The notes under the pieces: generated by a model
Seen by the model: only the letters and a program-made list of their open reading frames with translations
What the model was told of the DNA's origin: nothing
Database searches by the model: none
Program-made: the position numbers and the translations under genes
NCBI RefSeq assembly: GCF_033958435.1
Contig: NC_134150.1
Coordinates: 33,227,501-33,291,500 of the forward strand
Source: Carettochelys insculpta
Lineage: Eukaryota; Chordata; Testudines; Carettochelyidae
Reading direction: 5' to 3'
DNA length: 64,000 nt
Shown here: one piece after another, positions 10,780-22,904 of the stretch
How the letters are laid out: each line of letters opens with the position of its first letter
Position numbering within the stretch: position 1 is the stretch's first letter

Positions 10780-11008
10780 CAGTTTCCCCTCCCTTGGTGT
10801 TCACACCTCCAGATCAACTGCTGGTAGGAAGCCTCACCCTTGCTGACTGAGCTAACCTTGTTATCCCCACCCTTGCTCTGGCTTATTTATACCTGGCCCT
10901 GCAGATTTCCAAGACCAGCATCTGATGAAGTGAGTCTGTGCTCACGAAAGCTCATGCTCAAAACTTGTCTGTTAGTCTATAAGGTGCCACAGGACCCTTC
11001 ATTGCTGT
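10780..11008 (+). mobile_element. PLE-type terminus of a second family (SINE-like, 229 bp)
   Basis: A 229-bp insertion is bounded by a perfect 14-bp target duplication, tatcaacaataaag, at 10766-10779 and 11009-11022. Its 3' part has the same order of blocks as the PLE terminus (CTGATGA core, ACGAAAGCTCA, TTAGTCTATAAGGTGCCACAGGAC), but diverged in sequence. The core is commonly seen in turtle genomes. Its 5' part (10780-10910) is CT-rich and unrecognised. Confidence 0.75.
10917..10958 (+). ncRNA. Hammerhead-ribozyme-like motif, second family
   Basis: Order: AGCAT (helix I), CTGATGA, A, GTGAG-TCTGTG-CTCAC (helix II), GAAA, GCTC, ATGCT (helix I partner). Compared with the other family, helix II has a compensated change (G-C to A-T at its fourth pair) and helix I is different but still complementary. 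The same extra A precedes helix II. Confidence 0.55.
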
Positions 11009-11029
11009 TATCAACAATAAAGTGAGGGG

Positions 11030-12969
11030 AAGAGAAGAAAAGTCTTCTGTAGTGATGGAAGTTTTTTATCCCCAAAACTGGGTGTTTTACTAGACAAAAG
11101 TCACATTGAGTCATGAACGCTCTTACTGCTTTGTTGCCAACAGGCAGTTTTTGGCTACAAAACTTGGTAGTATAGATATACCTCTAGTCAGAAGTGTCTC
11201 ATGGTAAGTTTCAATGCTGACCCTCTTACTCTGATAGCTCATTGTGTTTTTGTGTCATTCAGTGTATTGGTCCATCCAGGCTTTGCATATTTGGAGTAAC
11301 GGCAGCTCTGTTGTGTTTGAAAGTTGACTAACAATTGGTTTCCATTGCACAGCACCCCAAAAAGTTGGTGGTGGTGGCAAGCCTTTGACTTCTCAGCTTT
11401 GAAAGTGTCACTACTAGCTCAGGTTGTTGGGTTAATTTAAGTTTTATGTTTCTCTGAACAAGTCCTGCCTTATTCTCCTCTCCTCCCTCCCCCCATGCAC
11501 AACGCCACCTACCCTTTCCAATTTCCACTTCTAATCTCCATCCTCTTAATGAGCTAGACTCATTTTGCTGAATTCCATTATCAGTTACACAGAAAGGGCA
11601 TACAAATCTAATGTAAATTTCCCCTATGTAGAACTAACAGGAAAATCGAGCATAAACAGTTATTAATATAGCATAGCTCATACATGAATTGAGTTCTCTG
11701 CTGTGGAAACTAAGTAAATTCCTCTGTTGAAACTACAGTCCATTAATGTAATGTTTTTAAAAGACGTTTGGAACCTTCCAACATGAATAGAGAGCTCTGC
11801 GCAAAGAAGAGCAGGGCTTGTTTCCAGCCAAAGTTGAAATTGTGGGGAAGAGTTCAGTTGGGAAAAGTAGGATAAAGCAAGGGAAAATCAGTTACTCACT
11901 AAAGCAGTACTAGACTGTAATAATAAATAATATTGAATGTTGGGATATTAAAACAATTCATTCTTGGCAAAGCAAAGGGAGGTTTGAATTCCCTCCAGTA
12001 ACTCTGGGCTGAACAAAATACTACTTATATGCTGCAGATTTTAATATAGCATCATGTTCCTATAGGTACAATAAAATAAAGTTAAGAGTATTAATTCCTT
12101 TAAAAACACTGATTAATCCCAGATGTGAACTGGGCATGTAGCATGCGTGTGCGTATGCGCGTTAAGCGGGTACAGGTGCTGACAGGGCTGTTCCACTGTA
12201 CTGCACATGTTCCCGGAACACAGCTGTTTCTCAAATCCTTTGCCAGTTGCTCCAAACCCTCTGCGAAGTTGTACTGCCTCTGGGCACAATTAAAAGCTGT
12301 ATACTACGTTTCATCAGGTAGTGTTAGAAATTTAGGCCGAGCCAAAAAGGAGGGGGTGGGGGAGAAAGAAAAAAGCCCCTTGTTAAAGAGGCATTAACCT
12401 CTTTACCTTTCTATTGAAACAATAAAGCTTCCAAATGCCACATAAAAACTTTAAGAGAAAGGAGAAAAAGAGAGCAACAAAAAGTATTATTTCTATTAAA
12501 TATTGAGGGTTAAATCTGCCTTCCTCTCTTTTTGTTATTCTGTTGGAAATTTCCCTTAGTGTTGTACATGGGAAATAAGTCATTGCCTTTCTAAGATTTA
12601 CACATAGCTCAAAAATGAATTCAAAATAAAATATTGAGAAGACAGGGCGGGAGGATAAATAATCTCTCTTTTTTTGGAAGTGCAGGGGGCTGTGAACTTC
12701 CACCTTCAAATTTTTGTGCTCTTGTTTCCTGGAAGTGAAGGAGGAGGGAAAGGTTCATTTTTAAAAAAAAAAAAAAATAGAGAAACGGAGTTGCATTTCT
12801 GTTTTTATTTGAATCTGACATGCATATATTTGTCCTTGGCCACCCATTAAAATGGAGGGTGTGCTGCTCAAATGCGAATATATACATCTGGATTACAAAT
12901 TCAAGGAGGAAATCTGAGTTCCTAGCACTTTTATTCCCACTCTAAACAGAAACACTGAAAATGTTAGTC
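11030..12969. other. AT-rich sequence, no gene recognised
   Basis: No coding region or complete repeat was seen. A 15-nt A tract lies at 12763-12777. Open frames on the minus strand at 12383-12709 and 12621-12887 are lysine/phenylalanine-rich products of AT-rich DNA and show no domain. Confidence 0.4.
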
Positions 12970-13284
12970 TGAGGGTATGCCTTCGCTACCTGCTGTGCTG
13001 AAGCCCTGCCCTAGAAGCTGTTCTGTGTGAGGGTGCCCTTTAAGGATGCATCTCACTGGGGCTCCCAGAGGAAATGCTGACCTAGGACCCTGTTTGCTGG
13101 GATTCTGTGTAGTCATTTTGTCGAGAGAGCAGTCAGGCAGTCTGGCCACTATCTGTTGGCAGAGCAGATCAAAAGAGTGATCTGCTTTGCTGTCTGGATG
13201 CGAGCTGTCAACAGAAGTTTTGTCGGGAGATATCTTCTGACAAAACCTTCTGAGAACAAATCGCTCTAATCGAGACATAGCCTT
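12970..13284. mobile_element. MITE of the GTCTA-ended group
   Basis: The left end GGTATGCCTTCGCTACC and the right end, reverse-complemented GGCTATGTCTCGATTAG, are diverged inverted repeats. The interior has TTTTGTCGAGAGAGCAG, CAACAGAAGTTTTGTCGGGA and ATCTTCTGACAAAAC blocks like those in the element at 49.9 kb (GACAACAGATG, TCTTGTCGACAGAAT). It is non-coding. Confidence 0.5.
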
Positions 13285-13936
13285 AGTGTTTATTATCCCT
13301 TGCCTTTTGTATAACATGAATTTCTGTCTACAAGAAACTTCAGCTAGATATACTCAAAATCAAAGTGATCAATAAATGGTGTAGCCTTCTCAGTTAAAAT
13401 ATCTGTATTCAGGTTTACTGGGTTCCTATAAAACCAATCTCAGTGTGATCAGTCCTGAAATGCTTCAGATATTCTTGGATTGGTGAAGTGTGATCAATTG
13501 CCACAGATTAGAAACAGGGCCCTTTGGAAGGGTTTGATTAAACCAATCCAAATGTCTCCTGTTGCATCAAATAATCAAAAAATATATGCCAGGAATTGTG
13601 ACAGCAGGTGTCTCTGAGAGCCTGAGGATAATAAACTCTGCCTAGGCATCTCATCCTTCTTATTGTCCAAGTAAATTATTTCTTGGCCACTTAATGTCTT
13701 ACACACTGCTTCCAAGAGATTTGCTGATAAGCTTCAGCCTTGGCCTCAGCTTCATTTTATAAACTTTGGATGAAAACCCTAAAAAGTAGAGTTTCTTTGT
13801 GTTGGAGAATGTGCCTGTGATTCTGTTTCCGGTGACATCATCATAAATCAGGAGTACTTTAATTTTACCCAGAAGAGTTGCGGCAATCTGAAAATGATAT
13901 AAATGGAAAAAGTCAAAAGGAGAATGTGTGACTGCC

Positions 13937-14103
13937 TGATTTGTCCTCCTTGCTTACTGTTTTTGGTTCTTTGTGTCTTAAATATTGAGTCTGTTCTGGT
14001 CTGGCTATGGTCTGAAGAAGTGGGTCTGTCCCACGAAAGCTCACCTAATAAACTATTTTGCTAGTCTTTAAAGTGCTACTTGACTGCTTTTTGTTTTGAT
14101 AAT
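13937..14103 (+). mobile_element. Solo PLE terminus
   Basis: This single plus-strand copy starts within the TGATTTGTCCTCCTTGC block and ends GCTTTTTGTTTTGATA, so it is truncated at both ends relative to 43.2-45.4 kb. The flanks gagaatgtgtgactgcc and gagagtgtgtgcttgcc look like a decayed target duplication. No inverted partner is present. Confidence 0.75.
14009..14045 (+). ncRNA. Hammerhead-ribozyme-like motif, solo terminus
   Basis: It is identical over 37 nt to the motifs at 9636-9672 and 10021-10057, although the surrounding terminus has several substitutions (for example AATATTGAG for AATATCGAG). The boxes are CTGAAGA, helix II GTGGG/CCCAC, GAAA, GCTC and ACC. Confidence 0.5.
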
Positions 14104-14961
14104 GAGAGTGTGTGCTTGCCCAGAAATGGCCAGAAAAGACACACAGTTCTGTACAGCAATTGACAGCAGACAGCTACCTTTTTGTTTTGTTTTCAACTAA
14201 ATATGAAAACATGAGTTTTAGAGAGGTACAGCAATTCCTATTGCTTTCATAGTCTATTTCCAGTTTGTTGAAATTCGTGGGAAAGTTGAGTATAAAAAAA
14301 CTGTGCTTTTAAAAAAGGTAAATTTTGTAACAGTAAACACACCCTCTGATGCGGGAAAAATTAAGAATGCATGTCATGAATCAAAGGCCAGCTACTTTGC
14401 AGTCTGTCAGTAACATTGATTACAGCTATCTACTGCACATAAAAAAACCCAAGAAGTTTATCCTTACTCAGATTTACATACATCTGGTGTCATCCCATCA
14501 GTCACAAAACCTATATTCAAGACATCAGTTGTGCAGAAGTGTAGTTTAGTGGTTCAAGGTCATCAAGACTATTGTTATATTCCTATCTCTTTGTAAAAAT
14601 CACTTTGCCTTTATCTTCATATAAATTTACCCACATGCAAAACATACATAATAACACGTCCACACCTCATTGGAATGATTTTAAGGTTTATTAGTTTATA
14701 CTTGTCAATTGCTTGGAGATACTTAAAAAAACAAAGCTGTATTGAAAAGGCAAAATATTTTTATTATCAAACATGAAAGTCTATCAAAAAGGTCTTTGAA
14801 AGAAAGCTCTACTCTGTTATAGGTATATCTGTTCCATATACTGTATTTCATTTGCAGTCTTTTATACTTAAGAATTCAGTGCATTAAATGCTTAAAATGG
14901 GAATACAGACATTCTTTTGAAATGTATGCTACACTTATATAATTGTGAATATACATGTACG

Positions 14962-14995
14962 TTTGTGTGTGTGTGTGTGGAAAGAGAGAGAGAGT
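14962..14995 (+). repeat. (GT)n then (GA)n microsatellite
   Basis: A GT run at about 14964-14979 is followed directly by a GA run to 14995. Confidence 0.9.
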
Positions 14996-14999
14996 GCGC

Positions 15000-15590
15000 C
15001 AGGGTCAGTGTGACTCCTTGATCCCAGACCTATGTTCAGCCCTCAGTCCCACGGTATTGGGCCTGCTTGCCTTTGTTGGAGCTTAGGCTTTGGTTCTTGG
15101 GCTCAAAGGGCAGCAGGCAGGTGCCACCTGGTCTGTCTGGGCCGAGTAACCAGTCCCTCCAGCCTTTGGTTGAGCCCTGAGGTTACCAGGGGCAGGGAGC
15201 CCCAACTGCTTTCTGCAGGGGAGCGCCTCACCTCCCCTGCTGTCTCTGATGTTGTTATTCTTTCACTGCTTTCTGACTCCCTCCTTGCCTGCTCTAATCT
15301 CCTCACTCCTTTCCAGTCTCCTCTTCCACTCTCCCTCCTCTTCCTACTGGGGGAAGGCTTTTAAAAAGCCTGTGGCAGCCTCAAGTGGGACCAGCTGGTC
15401 CTAATTAATTTATAACAGCCTCTTCCCCTGCTGCTTCCACTCTGCCTGTGATAACACCTGACTGCTAGGGTGGTTTCTGCTTTTTTGAGCTGCCTCTCCC
15501 CTTGTAAATTCATCCACTGGTCCCACCCTGTCACCATATATACACACACACTTGGGCTATATAAAGCCACAAACTTGACTGACATTTACA
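15000..15590 (+). mobile_element. Probable LTR-retrotransposon LTR fragment
   Basis: This GC-richer, CT-rich block stands out from AT-rich flanks. It contains a CTTTTAAAAAGCCTG...AGCTGGTCCTAATTAATTTATAACAGCCTC segment resembling LTRs of reptile Ty3/gypsy-type elements as I remember them, plus TATATAAAGCC near its right edge. No LTR ends or target duplication were identified, so class and limits are uncertain. A 110-codon open frame inside (15032-15364) shows no domain. Confidence 0.35.
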
Positions 15591-18500
15591 AAGTACTATT
15601 GATTTGTAGTTTTGAATGACCAGTACACAGTCTAAAACATCACTAATTGCCTTCTTGATTTCAAACACTGTAATAAAATTTAAAATGTTTCAATAGCGTG
15701 GTACAAAGGCCTGTATATAAAGACAATTATGGGTTTCAAAGTAGCCTGTTAGTTATTCCACCATGTTTTGAAAGGAATGAGTTTTCTGTAGATTGCAACA
15801 CAAGTACCTAGACAAGAGTTGTATTTTTGATGAGTGCTTTCTGTATTTGTATGTGGTCCAGCACCTACAACAGTAGATTCTGTATAATATTGTCACCAAA
15901 GCATCAAATGCATGCGTGTTAGTGAGCTTCCTCATAATCAGTCTGACAATGTTTCTTCTTTGCAGTGGGAAAGTCAAAAGATTATGTTGAAAGGAAAAGG
16001 ACTCAATGTGCGGTATGTGACAAGTACATACCTCTTACAAAGCCTGAGAACTACTACAAGAAACCCTCCAATAGAAACACTAGGTCTTGATTTTTCAAAG
16101 TTGTGACTATGCAAACCTATTTACAAAATACAGACACACCCAATGGCCTAATTGTGTCACACATTTACCAGGATTGTTCATGGAAATTGAGTATTTCCAC
16201 TGCAGGCAGGTGACCGATCAAATTTACACACTCAGATACCAGGTTTTGTGCACGCATGCATGCAGTCACAAGAATTGCATGCACAAATTAGGTGCAGGAA
16301 TGCAAACATATTTGCATGATTAAATCAGGCCTTTAAGCTCAATTCAACTAGTTCATGGTTTCAACGTAAACATAAACTAAACATCTGCTGCTCTGAGCCA
16401 GATGCAGTTGCCTGTGATAATTTTACTGCATTCAGTTTCAAAACGTTTGCCCATTATTGAGGCTCATTGGGGACCTTATGCAGGAATACCATGGAACGCT
16501 TCCTCCCAAGTTCTTATAATGAAAAAGCGTATTGGGGGATTTTCTTGAGCTGCTCGGGGCCATAAGCAATTGTTCATTCAGTCTGCCCGTGCCTAGTGCT
16601 GGCTCTGATGAGACTGCAGTAAGCATATTGGCATCTTTCTTTCGGATCTCATCCAACAAAGTACTTTGGCATGCATTTTGGACTATAGAACCTTGCTGAA
16701 TTGGGTTCTTAGTCACAATTTCTTTTACTCTGCAGATGTCTGCAGTCTAAAAGTGGTAGATCTCTGACACAATTCACATGAGTTTTGTAGGTCAAGTCCT
16801 AGCCAACTTCTTGGATCTGATCCTAAGACAAAGCTAACATCTTTAATTAGTTTTTGTTTATAAGCTGTGTCTGCAATTCAGACAATACCGTCTTTCAGTC
16901 CCTTCCAGTCATAGGAGCAAAGGACAAGCATGGGACTCAAATTTTGTTTCCCTGCTGCCATTTGTCTGCTAATTGAAAAAGTTCAGAGTCAGGAGGACAA
17001 TTGCTTGAAACTGTTATTCTCTCACTCACTCACTCATGCACCCATTTAAAGATTCTTATCAAGAACTGAAATGAAGAACCTCTTAAGACTTAGTACAAAA
17101 ATAATTTAGGCCTGTCTATATCTCAAAAGTGAGCAACTGATTGTAAGCAATTTATAGTACAGGGCTGAGAATGGATATAGACTCAGTTTTATCCATCTAT
17201 TTAGTATGCCATATTAAACACATAAGCTCCACGCTTATAACTGGAATATTAGCACATCTTTAAAAGATGGTGTTACAGTTAGGGAAGGGCTAATATTGAC
17301 TAGAACTGTGTGAACTGTTCCCAGTGAACCCAAAACAATGGGATGCTTGACTGCTTTTGTTCTTCGTAGCAAGCACTCCAAGCAAGTTCATGAAAAGTTG
17401 GATCTGATTTATAGTATTTTCTTGAAATCCTCTCCTATGCAGGAAGGCACGGTTTCAATGCTGTAACAAGGTAATACCCAGCAGTTTTGATATTTTGGTT
17501 TCATTTGAACTTGAAGTTCAAAGTGAACTTGCGGGGTCGAAGTGTGAAACCACACGAGATTCAAACTGAAAGAATATGTACACACGACCCCTCGAAATCA
17601 AGCCTGCCAAGTTTCACACGGCTCTGGAATGTATATATCGGAGCCATTCCGACGCACACAGGTGCTTACTAAATAGTCTCAGGTAACGGAATAATCCCTT
17701 TGGAAAGAGGAGGGGCTAAGTGTTCATTGCTAACTTGTACAGCTGCTTCCTGAGAGCTGCTGAGCACTTGTATTGCCCATTGGCATCACTGAGTCATAGC
17801 TGCTCACCATAATAGTCACCCCGGATCTCCATATTAGTTTCTTATTTTATGGTTTCCTTAAGTTTGGATTCTATAGAGCAATTGTAAATCTATAAAAAGC
17901 ATGTTTGATGTACACAAGGAGCATGCCTTTGTGTAAACGAATATTCTAAAATCTATTTGCAGATATTAAAAGATCTGTAGCTTTTGCTTTCATAAACTGA
18001 CCGAACTTAGGCTGGAAAATGCAGGGTATATGAAACAAGACTTGTCTTTTCTTGCCCTGGTTTACAAAATGTGCTTAGCTGAACGAAAATCCCCTAAAGT
18101 CATTTAAAGGCACAAAGTGATAATGTTGCCTTCACTTTTCATTTCCAATATCCTGAGCCTTTGTACCTTTTATGCATGTTTGCAATTAAATGAGATTTGG
18201 TGGACAAGTAAGTGATAAATGGAATCAGCTAAGAGATATGAAGAACAGGGAAGAAGTTCTGGTATCTTATATGTTTTGTTTTAGAATGTTAACTGAATAA
18301 GCCACAAAGTATGAAGGTTATGATTAAATTGCCAGAGCAGTAAATCGTGACTCCCAGGGCCTTACATTCACTGCACAAAAGAGACATTGTTGTGCTGCAT
18401 GAAGAGAACCGAGATTCCACACAGAGGTCAGAGTGACACTGCTGTTATGTTAGAATGTTGTTCTGCATTCACTGATAAACAAGGTTAGAATCTCCCTGAC

Positions 18501-18778
18501 TTGACAAGGAAATTGTTACAAGTTTAATACTGAAGGGTTGCAAGTTAGGATCTTGCTTCCAATGATCTTATGTGAAGCAATAGTGACATTATGTATACAG
18601 TATTTTAATCAGTGCCTGTTATCCCAATATTCAACCTTCAGAGGTGACAAGAAGAGAGTCGTTAGAGCCAGCACCATAAACAGCTTCCTCATAAAGTTAG
18701 ATTTCTTTGAATAAAAAGAAATAGATGTTGTGTGAGGTGTACTGAGAAACCTTCAAAGTAAATATGCTGTATGTACAT
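15591..18778. other. AT-rich sequence, no gene recognised
   Basis: No support for coding or RNA genes. A CpG-containing patch at 17520-17670 (TCGAAGTGTGAAACCACACG, CCCCTCGAAATC, TTCCGACGCACAC) looks like an old repeat, but its ends are not visible. Confidence 0.4.
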
Positions 18779-18842
18779 GTGGCACCTTCTAGACTAACAG
18801 ATTTTTGGAGCATAAGATTTCATGGGTAAATACTCACTTCTT
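18779..18842 (-). mobile_element. PLE-type terminus, second family, degraded fragment
   Basis: On the minus strand it reads AAGAAGTGAG, a disrupted helix II, ATGAAAT, CTTATGCTC, TCTGTTAGTCTAGAAGGTGCCAC, matching the 3' part of the element at 10780-11008. It abuts the Tigger-like copy that follows. The helix II partner strand is decayed, so no functional core is expected. Confidence 0.6.
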
Positions 18843-19142
18843 TAATCCAGAACTCTGTAATCCGGCATGATGCTAGTTAGCAGGTGTGGTGCACTTATCA
18901 TGGGTGTGGCCCAGTTTCCCATGGCCCCATAAAGTTTGCTTACAGCCACCAGTCTTGGCTCGCAGTGTTCTGTGCTGTAATTTAGCTGTAGTCTACCCCT
19001 GAATGTCTTCTAAGAGCCGACATTAAGCAGTGGAAGTGTTGGTAATGTGCTAGGCAATATTGACCTCCTGTCATCTGGCAAATTCTCTCATCTGGCACCA
19101 GTCATGTCCTGAGGGTGCTAGACAAGAAAGGTTCACCCTGTA
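18843..19142 (+). mobile_element. Tigger-like DNA transposon copy, 5'-truncated
   Basis: It shares the family body with the copies at 2.3 and 47.7 kb (AATCCGGCATGATGCTAGTTAG, TGGCCCAGTTTCCCATGG, CCATAAAGTTTGCTTACAG, GGAAGTGTTGGTAATG). It ends in AGAAAGGTTCACCCTGTA. The left terminus is missing where it meets the PLE fragment. Confidence 0.7.
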
Positions 19143-20310
19143 GCTTTTAGTAAAGACCACATGTGTGTGCATGGGCAAGTGTAATAAGAATCAAATATTT
19201 GGGGCTATATGCAGCCCCTGATCTGGGTCAGCTTACGATGGTTTCCACTTGCACAAAATGCTCAAGGCAAAGAGGCTGTGGGGATGCGAAGTTGCTACTG
19301 TTTTTCTTTTGCCAGGAGTCCTGCTGATGCAGAGCATTCTCACAGCAGCTACCACAGTATGGTTTCCCAGAGCTCCTGAGGGAACCCATGAGGGAAGGCA
19401 AGCACTGCAATCAGCATTTGCTCCCCAGCAAGGCAAACACTACCTAAATCCATCACTTTTCTTGCAGTAGGGCTGGGCAAGTCTAACATATGCCACTTGG
19501 AAGCACTAACAGAAGGCATTACCTGAACCATAAATGATTTCCTATCATCAGTCTAAAATACAAGGGTTCTTCTTCATCTTCTTCTGTTCTTTTATAAAAA
19601 CAAAAATCCCGAGTCCATGTAAGATCAACCCCAATAAATCAAATCTAGATTGTTTCCAGATCTACCTCCTTGTTTGCACGCTGAGCTGCTGCCGTGCTGG
19701 CCCAAGAGATCTTTTTCCTCTGCAGTTTGGGCTATGTGCCCTTAAAAATTAAAAGTATGTGTGAAGCTGAAAAAAATGTACTTCTTCTCTGCTGCCAGAG
19801 AACTGAAACTGCTGACAAATTTAGGATGTTATTAAAAAAAAAATTAACCTGCTATTGGATGGGGTTATATACACAGACTAAAATGACGAATAGGAAGACC
19901 TTTAATGCACTGCCTCTTTTGGAAACTGGCCTTGTTCTTAGTTTTCCAGTGGACTTCACAGCATGACACTGAGTTCTAGCTCTGTGGTTTCTCTGTAGCC
20001 AATAACAGCTGAGGCATGTTTTATAGATAACCTAGGCAGTATCAATGTTTTGTTGCCATCAGAGGGTATTTCTGTGTGTGTGTGAGAGGAGATGCCAGGC
20101 ATTGGCAGCTAACAATGAAGAAATTAAAATCACATTTTCTTTCACTGTAGTGTATGTTAGGATAAGATCTTAAATAATAAATGAGGAAAAGGGAATACTG
20201 AAAGTCATCATGTTTAAGCAAGAGAAGAATGTGAATGCTAATGTTATTTAACTGGAATTAGCTCCATCATGTTCTCCCATTTAACTTACAAAATTTTGAG
20301 TATTTCCAAA
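19143..20310. other. No gene recognised
   Basis: Overlapping short frames on both strands at 19228-19531 and the frames at 19534-19966 show no recognisable domain and no splice context that I could defend. Confidence 0.4.
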
Positions 20311-20502
20311 ATATACAAACACATCTCATAGAGCTGGGAGGAACCTTGAGAGGTCATCAAGTCCAGTCCCCTGCCCTCTTGGCAGGACCAAGCACCCTCC
20401 CTGAGAGATTTCTTATTAATCTATTTGCCCCACACCCCTAAATGGCCTCCTCAAGGATGGCACTCACAACCCTCAGTTTACAAGGCCAGTGCTCCCTCCT
20501 AA
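20311..20502 (-). mobile_element. CR1 LINE 3' end fragment
   Basis: Plus-strand reading CTCATAGAGCTGGGAGGAACC, GAGGTCATCAAGTCCAGTCC, CTGCCCTCTTGGCAGGACCAAGC, CCCTAAATGGCCTCCTCAAGGATGGCACTCACAACCCT is the reverse complement of the CR1 3' region common in birds and reptiles. The fragment is short, diverged and lacks reverse transcriptase motifs. Confidence 0.85.
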
Positions 20503-22630
20503 TTCAAGGAAGTTGAAGGAAGTAGTGGGGCAGGGAAGGGAGGAAGAGAAAGAGAAGGGGGCCTCCAAACAGGAATAAATCAATTGCTGAGTGACTGTAT
20601 ATTAAATGATAGCCTTGCCATATTTGATGTCAGACTAAAAGCTTCTGTTGAGGTGTTGTTCCTACCACAATCTCTCTGCAGGTGAAAGACCTGAGTGAAT
20701 TTGAACTTTGAATAAGCAAAGTGTAGGCCAGGGAGTGAATGCACAGGCTTTACTCTAAAATCTTTCTCTCTCTCTCTCTTTTCCTTTGTATGTTTTTTCT
20801 TTCCCTTCCTTTGCTCCCCAGACAACTTATCTGGGTTTCCTAGGGCTACCATCCAACCTTTCCTTGGTTTTTGTAACTTCTTTTGTTTGGTGAGAGTAAG
20901 CCACTGCTTTTTCTTTGTTTTGGTTTTAGGGGGGAATTTCTTTACAAACTTGAATAATTCTTCTGAACACAGTTCCTTCTTTCCTTCAAATTGCTGCATG
21001 CCTCAGTGTTCTTTAAAGACCAAGCCAAGTTAATGTCCCACTGACGTAGGGGGGAGCAGAATTGGGCCCCTAAGTCTATCCTGCCTTGAAAACCATTACT
21101 TTGAAAAGAGACACTAATAAGTTCTGAAAGAGTTAAGCAAACTCAAGGCTCTTTAAGCCTAAACTCACTTTCCAATAAGCTTGTTGTACTTAAATGTCAA
21201 TCTTTTTGAAAAGGAGAGTGTCCCAATTATTTAGATGGCCAAAAGAAACAGCTTCAGCTCTTTATCACATAAATGCACTTAAAACCATGATTTAAAACAG
21301 ATGAACAGAGAACTGAATTAGTGTTTTGGTTTCTCACTGAAGCCAAGCATAGGCCTCCTTGGCATTGACTGCGCCTGTTCTATAGCTTTAGTCCCAGAGC
21401 AGTATGAAGTTCTTTGAAGATTGTAAATAGCCCTGGCAGACGTACAGCTTTCCAAGACTCCCTTTTCATACTGTTCCTTAGTACTGTAACCTCAGCTTTT
21501 ACAACACTCTCTGCTTTTGCCTTTACTCTTTGCTTCGAATAATTTTAGGTGTAAGATAAAATAATATAGGCTAGCGGAGTGGGGGTCAATATCTACTATA
21601 CCTTCTCTATATCCAGTGTTAATTTGGGATGGCAAGCTCTGAAGTTCCTTTCTAGCTAATTTGTTCATTTAATTAAGTTAGTAAAATCGTATGTTTTATT
21701 AATCTAATAAAATGCTTTTCATTGTTGAGACTGTCTTTAATCCTTTGACCTTTGAAGTCACTCTTTATAGTCTTCAGATTGCAGTAATTTATTCTGGTTG
21801 TTTCTGTTGAGAAACAGTTTTACAGTTTGCTTTTGTTCCAGTTTTACATTTTTTCCCCTTAAAGGTAAATGGGATCAGTAAACATCTGCTTCTTTTGAAT
21901 ATTTACAAACTTAATCAAGATTTAACAGTGCCAACAACATTAGTAGTTTAAATGCTTATAAATATTCACAGACAAATTGAAACACATGGTGCAGGCGTTT
22001 CTAATTTCAGAATGTGTAAGACTGAGGTGTTTGAAGGTTTACCTATGCAACATGCAATATATTTGGTGATACAAAATATGGACTTTCCTCATTTAAGTAC
22101 TATATTTAGCCTATCTCCCAACCTGTCAGAGCGCTTTGAGAAGAAAAGCATTTTGCCAATTGCAGTAAATGCTAGCGAGTTTTGCCTATTCGTATAATTT
22201 TAATGAGCAAAGCTCCATTTATAATTAAACATATGTAGCTAAAGCTCAAAACGGTGAATAGTAAACTTATATTCATCTTGCTTTTAAGAAAGATTTAATA
22301 AGACTTGACTTTTAAGACATCAGGACTGAGAATAGAGCTGTGAACGCAGAAATGCAATGGTCACCCTTTCGAGTTGCCTAAGATAACTGGATGTGTCTAA
22401 CTCAGTATTTACAGTATTCATATGCCTTAGAAGTGTAAATAAATATTAAGCACAAAGTTTTCATTATGAAAAAGACTATTTTCTTTGCTACCTTGTTGCA
22501 ACAACTTCTCCCTGTCAATACCATGAGTGCCTGTACAAAAGTTGCAGTTTCATCGCACCTAACTCCACAAGGTTACCTGAGTACCTGCAGTATTCCCTGT
22601 GGTCTGTATTCTAATCTTACAGCCTGCCCT
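20503..22630. other. AT-rich sequence, no gene recognised
   Basis: Contains a CT-rich tract (20760-20820) that yields a lysine-rich 139-codon minus-strand frame (20580-20999), best explained by composition. A GA-rich patch lies at 20520-20560. Nothing else was supported. Confidence 0.4.
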
Positions 22631-22904
22631 GAGGCCAGGTCTACACCAGGCCAAAAAGTCAATCTAAGATATGCAATTCCAGTCAAGACAATCGGTGTAT
22701 CCTAGATGAATTTTTCTGGCTGTACACAGGGGAAGGTCAATGGGAGAAACTCTTCCATTGACCTCCATGACTTCTCATGACAATGAGGAGTACAAGGGCT
22801 GACTGTAGAGCCCTGATGGTTTGATTTAGCATGTCTCCACTAGGTACCCTAAATCAAACACCAGAAGATCGACCCTGAAGGAGGAAGGAAGGAAGGCTTA
22901 CCAG

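Noticed and set aside
20580..20999. 139-codon lysine-rich minus-strand frame
   Set aside because: Composition follows a CT-rich tract on the plus strand; no domain.
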